Of a DNA stretch of 64,000 bases, positions 1 to 13,650 are shown in pieces. The position numbers and the translations under genes are program-made. The stretch is from Cercis canadensis (taxonomy: Eukaryota; Streptophyta; Magnoliopsida; Fabales; Fabaceae). The notes under the pieces were generated by a model that saw only the letters and a program-made list of their open reading frames with translations, made no database searches and was not told where the DNA came from. The DNA lies in the NCBI GenBank assembly GCA_003255065.1, contig QAOA01003782.1, positions 172,626-236,625 of the forward strand. The letters run 5' to 3'. The first letter of the stretch is position 1. Every line of letters begins with the position of its first letter.

Positions 1-80
1 CCCTGTGTCGGTTCGTCCCTGTGTCTGACTCGGATATTTTTCTTGGGTTTCACTATATTTGGGAAGGGACTGTTTTCTGA

Positions 81-114
81 TGGGTCATTTTATCTGGTGG
101 GTCATTGTATTTGG
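81..114. repeat. 17-bp internal duplication making a 121-bp monomer
   Basis: Two adjacent 17-bp units, 81-97 (TGGGTCATTTTATCTGG) and 98-114 (TGGGTCATTGTATTTGG), lengthen this monomer from 104 to 121 bp. The same long variant occurs at 1,966-1,999, 3,126-3,159 and 7,501-7,534, so it arose once and was then copied by larger duplications. Confidence 0.9.
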
Positions 115-310
115 CCCGGGACTCTGCTTCGATTCGTCCCTGTATCTGACTTAGATATTTTTCTTGGGTCTCACTGTATTTGGGAAGGGTCTGTTTTCTG
201 GTAGGCCATTGTTTCTGGCCTTGGACCCTGTTTCGGTTCGTCCCTGTGTCTGACTCGGATATTTTTCTTAGGTTTCATTATATTTGAGAAGGAATTGTTT
301 GCTGTAGGAC

Positions 311-1832
311 ATTGTATCTGGCCCGGGACCCTGTTTAGGTTCGTTTCTGTATCTGACTCTGATTTTTTTCTTGTGTTTCACTGTATCGGGGAAGGGTCTG
401 TTTCCTGGTGGATAAATGTTTCTGGCCCGGGACCCTGTGTCGGTTCGTCCTTGTATCTGACTCGGATATTTTTCTAGGGTTTCACTATATTTGGGAAGGG
501 ACTGTTTTCTGATGGGTCATTTTATTTGGCCCGGGATCCTGTTTCCGTTAATCCCTGTATCTGGATCAGATATTTTTCTTGGGTTTCACTGAATTTGGGA
601 AGGAACTGTTTTCTAGTAGGCCATTGTTTCTGGCCTGGGACACTGTTTCGGTTCGTCCCTGTATCTGACTCGGATATTTTTCTTGGGTTTCACAACATTT
701 GCGAAAAGACTATTTTCTGGTGGGTCATTGTAGCTGGCCCGGGACCCTGTTTCTTTTCGTCCCTGTATCTAACTCGGATAATTTCATTGGGTTTCACTAT
801 ATTTTGGAAGGGACTATTTTCTAGTGGGTCATTGTATTTGGCCCGGGACTCTGCTTCGATGCGTCCCTATATCTGACTCAGATATTTTTCTTGGGTTTCA
901 CTGTATTTGGGAAGGGACTGTTTTCTGGTAGGTCATTGTTTCTGTTCCTGGACACTGTTTCGGTTCGTCCCTGTATCTGACTAGGATATTTTTCTAGGGT
1001 TTCACTGTATTTGCGAAAGGATTGTTTTCTGTTGGGTCATTGTATCTGGCCCGGGAACCTATTTCGGTTCGTCCCTGTATTAGACTCAAATATTTATGTT
1101 GGGTTTCACTGTATTTGCGAAGGGACTGTTTTCTGGTGGGTCATTGTAGCTGGCCCGGGACCCTGTGTCGGTCCGTCCCTGTATTTGACTCGGATATTTT
1201 TCTTGGGTTTCACTGTATTTGGGAAGGGACTGTTTTCTAGTGGGCCATTGTTACTGGCCAGGGACCCTGTTTCGGTTCGTCCCTGTATCTGAGTCAGATA
1301 TTTTCTTGGGTTTCACTGTATTTGCGAAGGGACTATTTTCTGGTGTGTCATTGTATCTGGCCCGGGAACCTATCTCGGTTCGTCCCTGTATTTGACTCGG
1401 ATATTTTTCTTGGGTTTCACTGTATTTGAGAAGGGACGGTTTGCTTGTGGGTCATTATAACTGGCCCGGGACTCTGTTTCGTTTCGTCCCTGTATCTGAC
1501 TTGGATAATTTTCTTGGGATTCACTATATTTTTGAAGGGACTACTTTCTGGTGGGTCATTGTATTTGGCCCGGGACCTTGTTTCGATTCGTTCCTGTATT
1601 TGACTCAGATATTTTTCTTGGATTTCACTGTATTTGGGAAGAGACCGTTTTCTGGTAGGCCATTGTTTCTGGCTTGGGACCCTGTTTCGGTTCATCCCTG
1701 TATCTGACTCGGATATTTTTCTTAGGTTTCACTATATTTGAGAAGAATTGTTTGCTGTGGGACATTGTATCTGTCCCGGGACCCTGTTTCGGTTTGTCCC
1801 TGTATCTGACTCAGATTTTTTTCTTGGGTTTC
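311..1832. repeat. Segmental duplication, copy 1 (offset 5,334)
   Basis: A block of about 1.5 kb, roughly 15 monomers, reappears in the same monomer order and with the same rare variants at 5,645-7,167. Matched points 311 and 5,645, 526 and 5,860, 1,011 and 6,345, and 1,426 and 6,760 all give an offset of 5,334. Shared rare features include the CGGGGAAGGGTCTG monomer and GGTTAATCC in place of GGTTCGTCC. A one-base deletion near 1,745 shifts the offset to 5,335 at the right end. Confidence 0.85.
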
Positions 1833-3780
1833 ACTGTATCTGGGAAGGGTTTGTTTCCTGGTGGATAAATGTTTCTGGCCCGGGACCCTGTGTCGGTTCG
1901 TCCCTGTATCTGACTCGGATATTTTTCTTGGGTTTCACTATATTTGGGTAGGGACTGTTTTCTGATGGGTCATTTTATCTGGTGGGTCGTTGTATTTGGC
2001 CCGGGACACTGCTTCAATTCGTCCCATTATCTGACTCAGATATTTTTCTTGGGTTTCACTGTATTTGAGAAGGGACTGTTTGCTGGTGGGTCATTGTAGC
2101 TGGCCCGGGACCCTGTGTCGGTTCGTCCCTGTATCTGACTCGGATAATTTTCTTGGGTTTCACTGTATTTTGGAAGGGTTTATTTTCTAGTGGGTCATTG
2201 TATTTGGCCCGGGACTCTGCTTCGATTCGTCCTTGTATCTGATTCAGATATTTTTCTTGGGTTTCACTGTATTTGGGAAGGGACTGTTTTCTGGTAGGCC
2301 ATTGTTTCTGGTCCTGGACACTGTTTCGGTTCGTCCCTGTATGTGACTCGGATATTTTTCTTGGTTTTCACTGTATTTGCGAAAGGATTGTTTTCTGTTG
2401 GGTCATTGTATTTGGCCCGGGAACTTATTTCGGTTCGTCCCTGTATTTGACTCGGATATTTTGCTTGGGTTTCATTGTATTTGCGAAGGGACTGTTTTCT
2501 GGTGGGTCATTCTATAGGGCCCGGGAACATTTCTCGGTTCGTCCCAGTATTTGACTCGGATATTTTTCCTTGGTTTCACTGTATTTGAGAAGGGACTGTT
2601 TGTTGGTGGGTCATTGTAGCTGGCCCGGGACTCTGTTTCGTTTCGTCCCTGTATCTGACTTGGATAATTTTCTTGGGTTTCACTATATTTTTGAAGGGAC
2701 TAATTTCTGGTGGGTCATTGTATTTGGCCCGGGACCTTGTTTCGATTCGTTCCTGTATTTGACTCAGATATTTTTCTTGGATTTCACTGTATTTGGGAAG
2801 AGACCGTTTTCTGGTAGGCCATTGTTTCTGGCTTGGGACCCTGTTTCGGTTCATCCCTGTATCTGACTCGGATATTTTTCTTAGGTTTCACTATATTTGA
2901 GAAGGAATTGTTTGCTGTGGGACATTGTATCTGGCCCGGGACCCTGTTTCGGTTTGTCCCTGTATCTGACTCAGATTTTTTTCTTGGGTTTCACTGTATC
3001 TGGGAAGGGTTTGTTTCCTGGTGGATAAATGTTTCTGGCCCGGGACCCTGTGTCGGTTCGTCCCTGTATCTGACTCGGATATTTTTCTTGGGTTTCACTA
3101 TATTTGGGAAGGGACTGTTTTCTGATGGGTCATTTTATCTGGTGGGTCATTGTATTTGGCCCGGGACACTGCTTCAATTCGTCCCATTATCTGACTCAGA
3201 TATTTTTCTTGGGTTTCACTGTATTTGAGAAGGGACTGTTTGCTGGTGGGTCATTGTAGCTGGCCCGGGACCCTGTGTCGGTTCGTCCCTGTATCTGACT
3301 CGGATAATTTTCTTGGGTTTCACTGTATTTTGGAAGGGTTTATTTTCTAGTGGGTCATTGTATTTGGCCCGGGACTCTACTTCGATTCGTCCCTGTATCT
3401 GATTCAGATATTTTTCTTGGGTTTCACTGTATTTGGGAAGGGACTGTTTTCTGGTAGGCCATTGTTTCTGGTCCTGGACACTGTTTCGGTTCGTCCCTGT
3501 ATGTGACTTGGATATTTTTCTTGGTTTTCACTGTATTTGCGAAAGGATTGTTTTCTGTTGGGTCATTGTATTTGGCCCGGGAACTTATTTCGGTTCGTCC
3601 CTGTATTTGACTCGGATATTTTGCTTGGGTTTCATTGTATTTGCGAAGGGACTGTTTTCTGGTGGGTCATTCTATATGGCCCGGGAACATTTCTCGGTTC
3701 GTCCCAGTATTTGACTCGGATATTTTTCCTTTGTTTCACTGTATTTGAGAAGGGACTGTTTGTTGGTGGGTCATTGTAGC
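1417..3780. repeat. 1,160-bp higher-order repeat, two tandem copies
   Basis: The block beginning near 1,417 is repeated immediately from near 2,576. Matching points 2,273 and 3,433, and the 17-bp duplications at 1,966 and 3,126, give an offset of 1,160. The length is explained by eleven monomers: 11 x 104 = 1,144, plus 17 for the long monomer, minus 1 for one 103-bp monomer. One extra base loss near 1,745 makes the first part 1,159. The two copies look nearly identical over most of their length, so this is a fairly recent unequal exchange in an otherwise diverged domain. Confidence 0.88.
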
Positions 3781-5644
3781 TGGCCCGGGACCCTGTTTCG
3801 GTTCGTCCCTGTATCTGACTCGGATAATTTTCCTGGGTTTCACTAAATTTTGGAACGGACTATTTTCTAGTGGTTTATTGTATTTGGTCCGGGACCCTGT
3901 TTCAATATGTCCCTATATCTGACTCAGATATTTTTCTTAGGTTTCACTATATTTGGGATGAGACTGTTTTCTGGTAGGTCATTGTTTCTGGTCCTGGACA
4001 CTGTTTCGGTTCGTGCCTGTATCTGACTCATATATTTTTCTTGGGTTTCACTGTATTTGCGAAGGGATTGTTTTCTGTGGGGTCATTGTATCTGGCCCGG
4101 GAGCCTATTTCGGTTCGTCCTTGTATTAGACTCGGATATTTATCTTAGGTTTCACTGTATTTAATAAGGGACTGTTTGTTGGTGGGTGATTGTATTTGGC
4201 ACGGAACCCTGTTTCGATTTGTCCTTATATTTGACTCAGATATTTTTCTTGGGTTTCACTGTATTTGGAAAGGGACTATTTTCTGGTAGGTCATTGTTTC
4301 TGGTCCTGGACACTTTTTCGGTTCGTGCTTGTATCTGACTCGGATATTTTTCTTGGGTTTCACTGTATTTGCGAAGGGATTGTTTTCTGTTGGGTCATTG
4401 TATCTAGCCCGGGAACCTATTTCGGTTCGTCCCTGTATTAGACTCGGATATTTATCTTAGGTTTCACTGTATTTGATAAGGGACTGTTTGCTGGTGGGTG
4501 ATTGTATTTGGCCCGGGACCCTGTTTCGATTTATCCCTATATTTGACTCAGATATTTTTCTTGGGTTTCACTGTATTTGGCAAGGGACAGTTTTCTTGTA
4601 GGTTATTGTTTCTGGTCTTGGACACTGTTTCGGTTCGTCCCTGTATCTGACTCAGATACTTTTCTTGGGATTAACTGTATTTTCGAAGGGATTGTTTTCT
4701 TTTAGGTCATTGTATCTGGCCCGGGAACCTATTTCGGTTCGTCCCTGTATTTGACTCGGATATTTTGCTTGGGTTTCACTGTATTTGAGAATGGATTGTT
4801 TGCTGGTGGGTCATTGTAGCTGGCCCGGGACCCTGTGTCGGTTCGTCCCTGTATCTGACTCGGATATTTTTCTTGGGTTTCACTATATTTTGGAAGGGAC
4901 TATTTTCTGGTAGGTCATTGTATTTGGGCCGGGACCCTGTTTCGATTCGTTCTTGTATCTGACTCAGATATTTTTCTTGTGTTTCACTGTATTTGGGAAG
5001 AAACTGTTTTCTGGTAGGTCATTGTTTCTGGTCCTGGACACTGTTTCGGTTCGTCCTTGTATCTGACTCAGATATTTTTCTTGGGTTTCACTGTATTTGC
5101 GAAAGGATTGTTTTTTGTTGGGTCATTCTACCTGGCCCGGGAACCTATTTCGTTTTGTCCCTGTATTTGACTCGGATATTTTTCTTAAGTTTCACTGTAT
5201 TTGAGAAGGGACTGTTTGTTGGTGGGACATTGTAGCTGGCCCGGGACCCTATTTCGATTTGTCCCTATATTTGACTCAGATATTTTTGTTGGGTTTCACT
5301 GTATTTGGGAAGGGAATGTTTTCTGGTAGGTTATTGTATCTGGTCATGGACACTGTTTCGGTTCGTCCCTGTATCTGACTCAGATATTTTTCTTGGGTTT
5401 AACTGTATTTGCGAAGGGATTGTATTCTGTTAGGTCATTGTATCTGGCCCAGGAACCTATTTCGGTTCGTCCCTGTATTTAACTCGGATATTTTTCTTGG
5501 GTTTCACTGTATTTGAGAAGGGACTGTTTGCTGGTGGGTCATTGTAGCTGGCCCGGGACCCTGTGTCGGTTCGTCCCTGTATCTGACTCGGATATTTTTC
5601 TTGGTTTTCACTATATTTGGGAAGGGACTATTTTCTGGTAGGTC

Positions 5645-7167
5645 ATTGTATCTGGCCCGGGACCCTGTTTCGGTTCGTTTCTGTATCTGACTCAGATTTT
5701 TTTCTTGTGTTTCACTGTATCGGGGAAGGGTCTGTTTCCTGGTGGATAAATGTTTCTGGCCCAGGACCCTGTGTCGGTTCGTCCCTGTATCTGACTTGGA
5801 TATTTTTCTAGGATTTCACTATATTTGGGAAGGGACTGTTTTCTGATGGGTCATTTTATTTGGCCCGGGATCCTGTTTCGGTTAATCCTTGTATCTGGCT
5901 CAGATATTTTTCTTGGGTTTCACTGAATTTGGGAAGGGACTGTTTTCTAGTAGATCATTGTTTCTGGCCTAGGACACTGTTTCGGTTCGTCCTTGTATCT
6001 GACTCGGATATTTTTCTTGGGTTTCACTATATTTGCGAAAGGAGTATTTTCTGGTGGGTCATTGTAGCTGGCCCGGGACCCTGTTTCTTTTCGTCCTTGT
6101 ATCTGACTCGGATAATTTTCTTGGGTTTCACTATATTTTGGAAGGGACTATTTTCTGGTGGGTCATTGTATTTGGCCCGGGACTCTGCTTCAATGCGTCC
6201 CTATATCTGACTCAGATATTTTTCTTGGTTTTCACTGTATTTAGGAAGGGACTGTTTTCTGGTAGGTCATTGTTTCTGTTCCTGCACACTGTTTCGGTTC
6301 GTTCCTGTATCTAACTAAGATATTTTTCTTGGGTTTCACTGTATTTGCGAAAGGATTGTTTTGTGTTGGGTCATTATATCTGGCCCGGGAACCTATTTCG
6401 GTTCGTCCCTGTATTTGACTCGGATATTTTGCTTGGGTTTCACTGTATTTGCGAAGGGACTGTTTTCTGGTGGGTCATTGTAGCAGGCCCGGGACCCTGT
6501 GTCGGTTCGTCCCTATATTTGACTCGGATATTTTTCTTGGGTTTCACTGTATTTTGGAAGGGACTGTTTTCTAGTGGGCCATTGTTTCTGGCTAGGGACC
6601 CTGTTTCGGTTCGTCCCTGTATCTGAGTCGGATATTTTCTTGGGCTTCACTGTATTTGCGAAGGGACTATTTTCTTGTGGGTCATTGTATCTGGCTCGGG
6701 AACCTATCTCGGTTCGTCCCTGTATTTGACTCGGATATTTTTCTTGGGTTTCACTGTATTTGAGAAGGGACGGTTTGCTTGTGGGTCATTATAACTGGCC
6801 CGGGACCCTGTTTCGTTTCGTCCCTCTATCTGACTTGGATAATTTTCTTGGGTTTCATTATATTTTGGAAGGGACTACTTTCTGGTGGGTCATTGTATTT
6901 GGCCCGGGACCTTGTTTCGATTCGTTCCTGTATTTGACTCAGATATTTTTCTTGGGTTTCACTGTATTTGGGAAGAGACTGTTTTCTGGTAGGCCATTGT
7001 TTCTGGCCTGGGACCCTGTTTCGGTTTGTCCCTGTATCTGACTCGGATATTTTTCTTAGGTTTCACTATATTTGAGAAGGAATTGTTTGCTGTGGGACAT
7101 TGTATCTGGCCCGGGACCCTGTTTCGGTTTGTCCCTGTATCTGACTCAGATTTTTTTCTTGGGTTTC
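5645..7167. repeat. Segmental duplication, copy 2 (offset 5,334)
   Basis: Partner of 311-1,832, with the same succession of monomer variants. After about 7,167 the two diverge: copy 1 continues into the GGTGGATAAATG monomer, while this copy switches to a CTAGTGGGCCATTG monomer, which marks a breakpoint. Confidence 0.85.
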
Positions 7168-7277
7168 ACTGTATTTGGGAAGGGACTGTTTTCTAGTGGG
7201 CCATTGTTTCCGGCCAGGGACCCTGTTTCGGTTCGTCCCTGTATCTGACTCGGATATTTTTCTTGGGATTCACTATA

Positions 7278-7300
7278 TTTTGGAAGGGACTGTGGGACAT
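7278..7300. repeat. Truncated monomer junction (about 7-8 bp lost)
   Basis: The usual CTGTTTGCTGTGGGACATTG is shortened to CTGTGGGACATTG. The loss fits a deletion between two CTGT tetranucleotides seven bases apart, and it joins a GGAAGGGACTGT monomer start to a GGGACATTG class monomer. Confidence 0.75.
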
Positions 7301-7660
7301 TGTATTTGGCTCGGGACCGTGTTTTGGTTTGTCCCTTTATCTGACTCGGATTTTTTTCTTGGGTTTCACTGTATCTGGGAAGGGTTTGTTTCCTGCTGTA
7401 TAAATGTTTCTGGCTCAGGACCCTGTGTCGGTTCGTCCCTGTATCTGACTCGGATATTTTTCTTGGGTTTCACTATATTTGGGAAGGGACTGTTTTCTGA
7501 TAGGTCATTTTATCTGGTGGGTAATTGTATTTGGCCCGGGACTCTGCTTCGATTCGTCCCTGTATCTGACTTAGATATTTTTCTTGGGTCTCACTGTATT
7601 TGGGAAGGGACTGTTTTCTGGTAGGTCATTGTTTTTGGTTCTGGAAACTGTTTCGGTTCG

Positions 7661-7678
7661 TCCCTGTATTTGCGAAAG
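7661..7678. repeat. 34-bp deletion inside a monomer
   Basis: At TCCCTGTATTTGCGAAAGG the region between the two CTGTAT hexamers of a monomer is missing. In the consensus these hexamers start at phase 13 and phase 47, 34 bp apart, so the joint retains one CTGTAT. The lost stretch includes the T-tract and GGGTTTCAC. The size equals two of the proposed 17-bp subrepeats. Confidence 0.82.
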
Positions 7679-10600
7679 GATTGTTTTCTGTTGGCTCATT
7701 GTATCTGGCCCGGGAACCTATTTCGGTTCGTCCCTGTATTTGACTAAGATATTTTGCTTGGGTTTCACTGTATTTGCGAAGGGACTGTTTTCTGGTGGGT
7801 CATTGTAGCTGGCCTGGGACCCTATGTCGGTTCGTCCCTGTATTTGACTCGGATATTTTTCTTGGGTTTCACTGTATTTGGGAAGGGACTGTTTTCTAGT
7901 GGGCCATTGTTTCTGGCCAGGGACCCCGTTTCGGTTCGTCCCTGTATCTGACTCGGATATTTTTCTTGGGTTTCACTGTATTTAAGAAGCGACTATTTGC
8001 TTGTGGGTCATTGTAGCTGGCCCGGGACCCTGTTTCGTTTCGTCCCTGTATCTGACTCGGATACTTTTCTTGGGTTTTACTATATTTGGAAAGGGACTGT
8101 TTTCTGGTGGGTCATTATATTTGGCCCGGGACCCTGTTTCGGTTCGTCCCTGTATCTGACTCAGATATTTTTCTTGGGTTTCACTGTATTTGGGAAGGGA
8201 CTGTTTTCTGGTAGGTCATTGTTTCTGGTGCTGGACACCGTTTCGGTTCGTCCCTGTATGTGACTCATATATTTTTCTTGGGTTTCACTGTATTTGCGAA
8301 GGGATTGTTTTCTTTTGGGTCATTGTATCTGGCCCGGGAACCTATTTCGTTTTGTTCCTGTATTTGACTCGGATATTTTTCTTAGGTTTCACTGTATTTG
8401 AGAAAGGACTGTTTGCTGGTGGGTCATTTTAGCTGGGCCGGAACCCTGTTTCGGTTCGTCCCTGTATCTGACTCGGATATTATTCTTGGGTTTCACTGTA
8501 TTTGCGAAAGAACTGTTTTCTGGTGGGTCATTGTATCTGGCCCGGGAACCTATCTCGGTTCGTCCCTGTATTTGACTCGGATATTTTTCTTAGGTTTCAC
8601 TCTATTTGAGAAGGGACTGTTTGCTGGTGGTTCATTGTATTTGGCCCAGGACCCTGTTTCGATTTGTCACTATATTTGACTCAGATATTTTTCTTGGATT
8701 TCACTTTATTTGGGAAGGGACTGTTTTCTGGTAGGTTATTGTTTCTGGTCCTGGACACTGTTTCGGTTCGTGCCTGTATCTGACTCGGATATTTTTCTTG
8801 GGTTTCACTGTATTTACGAAGGGATTATTTTCTGTTGGGTCATTGTATCTGTCCGGGAACCTATTTCGGTTCGTCCCTGTATTAGGGTCGGATATTTGTC
8901 TTAGGTTTCACTTTATTTGAGAAGGGACTGTTTGCTGGTGGGTCATTGTATTTGGCCCGGGACCCTGTTTCGATTTGTCCCTATATTTGACTCAGATATT
9001 TTTCTTGGGTTTCACTGTATATGGGAAGGGACTATTTTCTGGTAGGTTATTGTTTCTGATCCTGGACACTGTTTCGGTTTGTCCCTGTATCTGACTCAAA
9101 TTTTTCTCTTGGGTTTCACTGTATTTGCGTAGGGATTGTTTTCATTTTGGTCATTGTATCTGGCCCGGGAACCTATTTCGATTCGTCCCTTTATTTGACA
9201 CGGATATTTTTCTTAGGTTTCTCTGTATTTGAGAAGGGACTGTTTTCTGGTGGGTCATTGTAGCTGGCACGGGACCCTGTGTCGGTTCGTCCCTGTATCT
9301 GACTCGGATATTTTTCTTGGGTTTCACTGTATTTGCGAAGGGACTGTTTTCTGGTACGTCATTTTATCTGGTTCGGGAACCTATTTCGGTTCGTCCCTGT
9401 GTTTGACTCGAATATTTTTCTTGGGTTTCACTGTATTTGAGGAAGAATTGTTTGCTGTGGGACATTGTAACTATCCCGGCACCCTGTTTCGGTTCCTTCC
9501 TGTATCTGACTCGGATATTTTTCTTGGCTTTCAATGTATTTGAGAAGGGACTGTTTTCTGGTGGGTCATTGTAGCTCGCCTGGGACCCTGTGTCGGTTCG
9601 TCCCTGTATCTGACTCGGATATTTTTCTTGGGTTTCACTATATTTGGGAAGGGACTGTTTTCTGATGGGTTATGTTATTTGGCCCGGGATCCTGTTTCGG
9701 TTAATCCCTGTATCTGGCTCAGATATTTTTCTTGGGTTTCATTTAATTTGGGAAAGGACTGTTTTCTAGTAGGCGATTGATTCTGGCCCGGGACACTGTT
9801 TCCGTTCGTCCCGGTATCTGACTCTAATATTTTTCTTGGGTTTCACTGTATTTGAGAAAGAACTGTTTGCTATGGGACATTGTAACTAGCCCGAGACCCT
9901 GTTTCAGTTCCTCCCTCTATCTGACTCGGATATTTTTGTTGGGTTTCACTTTATTTGAGAAGGGATTGTTTGCTGGTGGGTCATTGTAGTTGGCCCGGAA
10001 CCCTGTTTCGATTTTTCCCTATATTTGACTCAGATATTTTTCTTGGGTTTCACTGTATTTGGGAAGGGACTGTTTTCTGGTAGGTTATTGTTTCTGGTCC
10101 TGGACACTGTTTCGGTTCGTCCCTGTATCTGACTCAGATATATTTTTCTTGGGTTTAACTGTATTTGCGAAGGGCTTGTTTTCTGTTAGGACATTGTATC
10201 TAGTCCGAGAACCTATTTCGGTTCGTCCCTGTATTTGACTCGGATATTTTGCTTGGGTTTCACTGTATTTGAGAAGGGACTGTTTGCTGGTGGGTCATTG
10301 TAACTGGCCCGGGACCCTGTGTCGGTTCATCCCTGTATCTGACTCGGATATTTTTCTTGGGTTTCACTATATTTTGGAAGGGACTATTTTCTGGTAGGTC
10401 ATTCTATTTGGGCCGGGACCCTGTTTCGATTCGTTCTTGTATCTGACTCAGATATTTTTCTTGGGTTTCACTATATTTGGGAAGAAACTATTTTCTGGTA
10501 GGTCATTGTTTCTGGTCCTGGACACTGTTTCGGTTCGTCCCTGTATCTGACTCAAATATTTTTCTTGGGTTTCACTGTATTTGCGAAGGGATTGTTTTCT

Positions 10601-13599
10601 GTTGGGTCATTCTACCTGGCCCGAGAACCTATTTCGTTTTGTCCCTGTATTTGACTCGGATATTTTTCTTAGGTTTCACTGTATTTGAGAAGGGACTGTT
10701 TGCTGGTGGGTCATTGTAGCTGGCCCGGGACCCTGTTTCGATTCGTCCCTGTATCTGACTCGGATAATTTTCTTGGGTTTCACTATATTTTGGAACGGAC
10801 TATTTCTGGTGGGTCATTGTATTTGGTCCGGGACCCTGTTTCGATATGTCCTTATATCTGACTCAGATATTTTTCTTGGGTTTTATTGTATTTGGGAAGG
10901 GACTGTTTTCTGGTAGGTCATTGTTTCTGGTCCTGGAGACTGTTTCGGTTCGTGCCTGTATCTGACTCGGATATTTTTCTCGGGTTTCACTGTATTTGCG
11001 AAGGAATTGTTTTCTGTGGGATTATTGTATCTGGCCCGGGAACCTATTTCGGTTTGTCCCTGTATTAGACTCGGATATTTATCTTAGGTTTCACTGTATT
11101 TGAGAAGGCACTGTTTGCTGGTGGGTCATTGTATTTGGCCCGGGACCCTGTTTCGATTTGTCCCTATATTTGACTCAGATATTTTTCTTGGGTTTCACTG
11201 TATTTGGGAAGGGACTGTTTTCTGGTAGGTTATTGTTTCTGGTCCTGGACACTGTTTCGGTTCGTCCCGGTATCTGACTCAGATATTTTTCTTGGGTTTA
11301 ACTGTATTTGCGAAGGGATTGTTTTCTGTTAGGTCATTGTATCTCGCCTGGGAACCTATTTCGGTTCGTCCCTGTATTTGACCCGGATATTTTGCTTGGG
11401 TTTCACTGTATTTGAGAAGGGACTGTTTGTTGGTGGGTCATTGTTGCTGGCCCGGGACCCTGTGTCGGTTCGTCCCTGTACCTGACTCGGATATTTTTCT
11501 TGGGTTTCACTATATTTTGGAAGGGACTATTTTCTGGTGGGTCATTGTATTTGGGCCGGGACCCTGTTTCGATTCGTTCTTTTATCTGACTCAGATATTT
11601 TTCTTGGGTTTTACTATATTTGGGAAGAAACTGTTTTCTGGTAGGTCATTGTTTCCGGTCCTGGACACTGTTTCGGTTCGTCCCTGTATCTGACTCAAAT
11701 ATTTTTCTTGGGTTTCACTGTATTTGCGAAGGGATTGCTTTCATTTGGTTCATTGTATCTGGCCCGGGAACCTATTTCGATTCGTCCCTGTATTTGACAC
11801 GGATATTTTTCTTAGGTTTCTCTGTATTTGAGAAGGGACTATTTGCTGGTGTGTCATTGTAGCTGGCACGGGACCCTGTGTCGGTTCGTCCCTGTATCTG
11901 ACTCGGATATTTTTCTTGGGTTTCACTGTATTTGCGAAGGGACTGTTTTCTGGTAGGTCATTTTATCTGGTTTGGGAACCTATTTCGGTTCGTCCCTGTG
12001 TTTGACTCGAATATTTTTCTTGGGTTTCACTGTATTTGAGAAGGAATTGTTTGCTGTGGGACATTGCAACTAGCCCGGCACCCTGTTTCGGTTCCTCCCT
12101 GCATCTAACTCGGATATTTTTCTTGGGTTTCACTATATTTGAGAAGGGACTGTTTGCTGGTGGGTCCTTGTAGCTGTCCCGGGACCCTGTTTCGATTCGT
12201 CCCTACATCTGACTCGGAAAATTTTCTTGGGTTTCACTATATTTTGGAAAGGACTATTTTCTGGTGGGTCATTGTATTTCGCCCGGGACCCTGTTTCGAT
12301 TCGTCCCTGTATCTGACTCAGATATTTTTCTTAGGTTTCACTATTTTTGGGAAGGGACTGTTTTCTGGTAGGCCATTGTTTCGGGCCGGGGACCCTGTTT
12401 CGGTTCGTCCCTGTATCTGACTCGGATAATTTTCTTGGGTTTCACTGTATTTGAGAAGGGACTGTTTTCTGGTTGGTCATTGTAGCTGGCCTGGGACCCT
12501 GTGTCGGTTCGTCCCTGTATCTGAATCAAATATTTTTCTTGGGTTTCACTGTATTTGCGAAGGGATTTCTTTCATTTGGTTCATTGTATCTGGCCCGGGA
12601 ACCTATTTCGATTCGTCCCTGTATTTGACACGGATATTTTTCTTAGGTTTCTCTGTATTTGAGAAGGGACTATTTGCTGGTGGGTCATTGTAGCTGGCAC
12701 GGGACCCTGTGTCGGTTCGTCCCTGTATCTGACTCGGATATTTTTCTTGGGTTTCACTGTATTTGCGAAGGGATTGTTTTCTTTTAGGTCATTGTATCTG
12801 GCCCGGGAATCTATTTCGGTTTGTCCCTGTATTTGACTCGGATATTTTGCTTGGGTTTCACTGTATTTGAGAAGGGACTGTTTGCTGGTGGGTCATTGTA
12901 GCTGGCCCGGGACCCTGTGTCAGTTCGTCCCTGTATCTGACTCGAATATTTTTCTTGGGTTTCACTATATTTTGGAAAGGACTATTTTCAGGTGGGTCAT
13001 TGTATTTCGTCCGGGACCCTGTTTCGATTTGTCCCTGTATCTGACTCAGATATTTTTCTTGGGTTTCACTTTAATTGGGAAGGGACTGTTTTCTGGTAGG
13101 CCATTGTTTCTGGCCCAGGACACTGTTTCGGTTCATCCCTGTATCTGACTCGGATAATTTTCTTGGGTTTCACTGTATTTTAGAAGGGACTATTTTCTGG
13201 TGGGTCATTGTAGCTGGCCTGGGAACTTGTGTCGGTTCGTCCCTGTATCTGACTCGGATATTTATCTTGGGTTTCACTATATTTGGGAAGGGTCTGTTTT
13301 ATGATGGGTCATTTTATTTGGCCCGGGATCCTGTTTCGGTTAATCCCTGTATCTGGCTCAGATATTTTTCTTTGGTTTCACTGGATTTGGGAAGGGACTG
13401 TTTTCTAGTAGGCCATTGATTCTGGCCCGTTACACTGTTTCGGTTCGTCCCTGTATCTGACTCGGATATTTTTCTTGGGTTTCACTGTATTTGCGAAAGG
13501 ACTGTTTTCTGGTTGGTCATTGTATCTGGCCCGGGAACCTATCTCGGTTCGTCCCTGTATTTCACTCGGATATTTTTCTTAGGCTTCATTGTATTTGAG

Positions 13600-13650
13600 A
13601 AGGGACTGTTTTCTTAGGTTTCATTGTTTCTGGTAGGATTGTTTTCTGTT
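13600..13650. repeat. Rearranged monomer with about 33 extra bases
   Basis: ACTGTTTTCT at 13,605 is followed by TAGGTTTCATTG and then by ATTGTTTTCT at 13,638, so a partial monomer of about 33 bp is duplicated out of phase. The inserted bases are recognisable satellite pieces joined through short matches; no foreign DNA is present. Confidence 0.75.
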
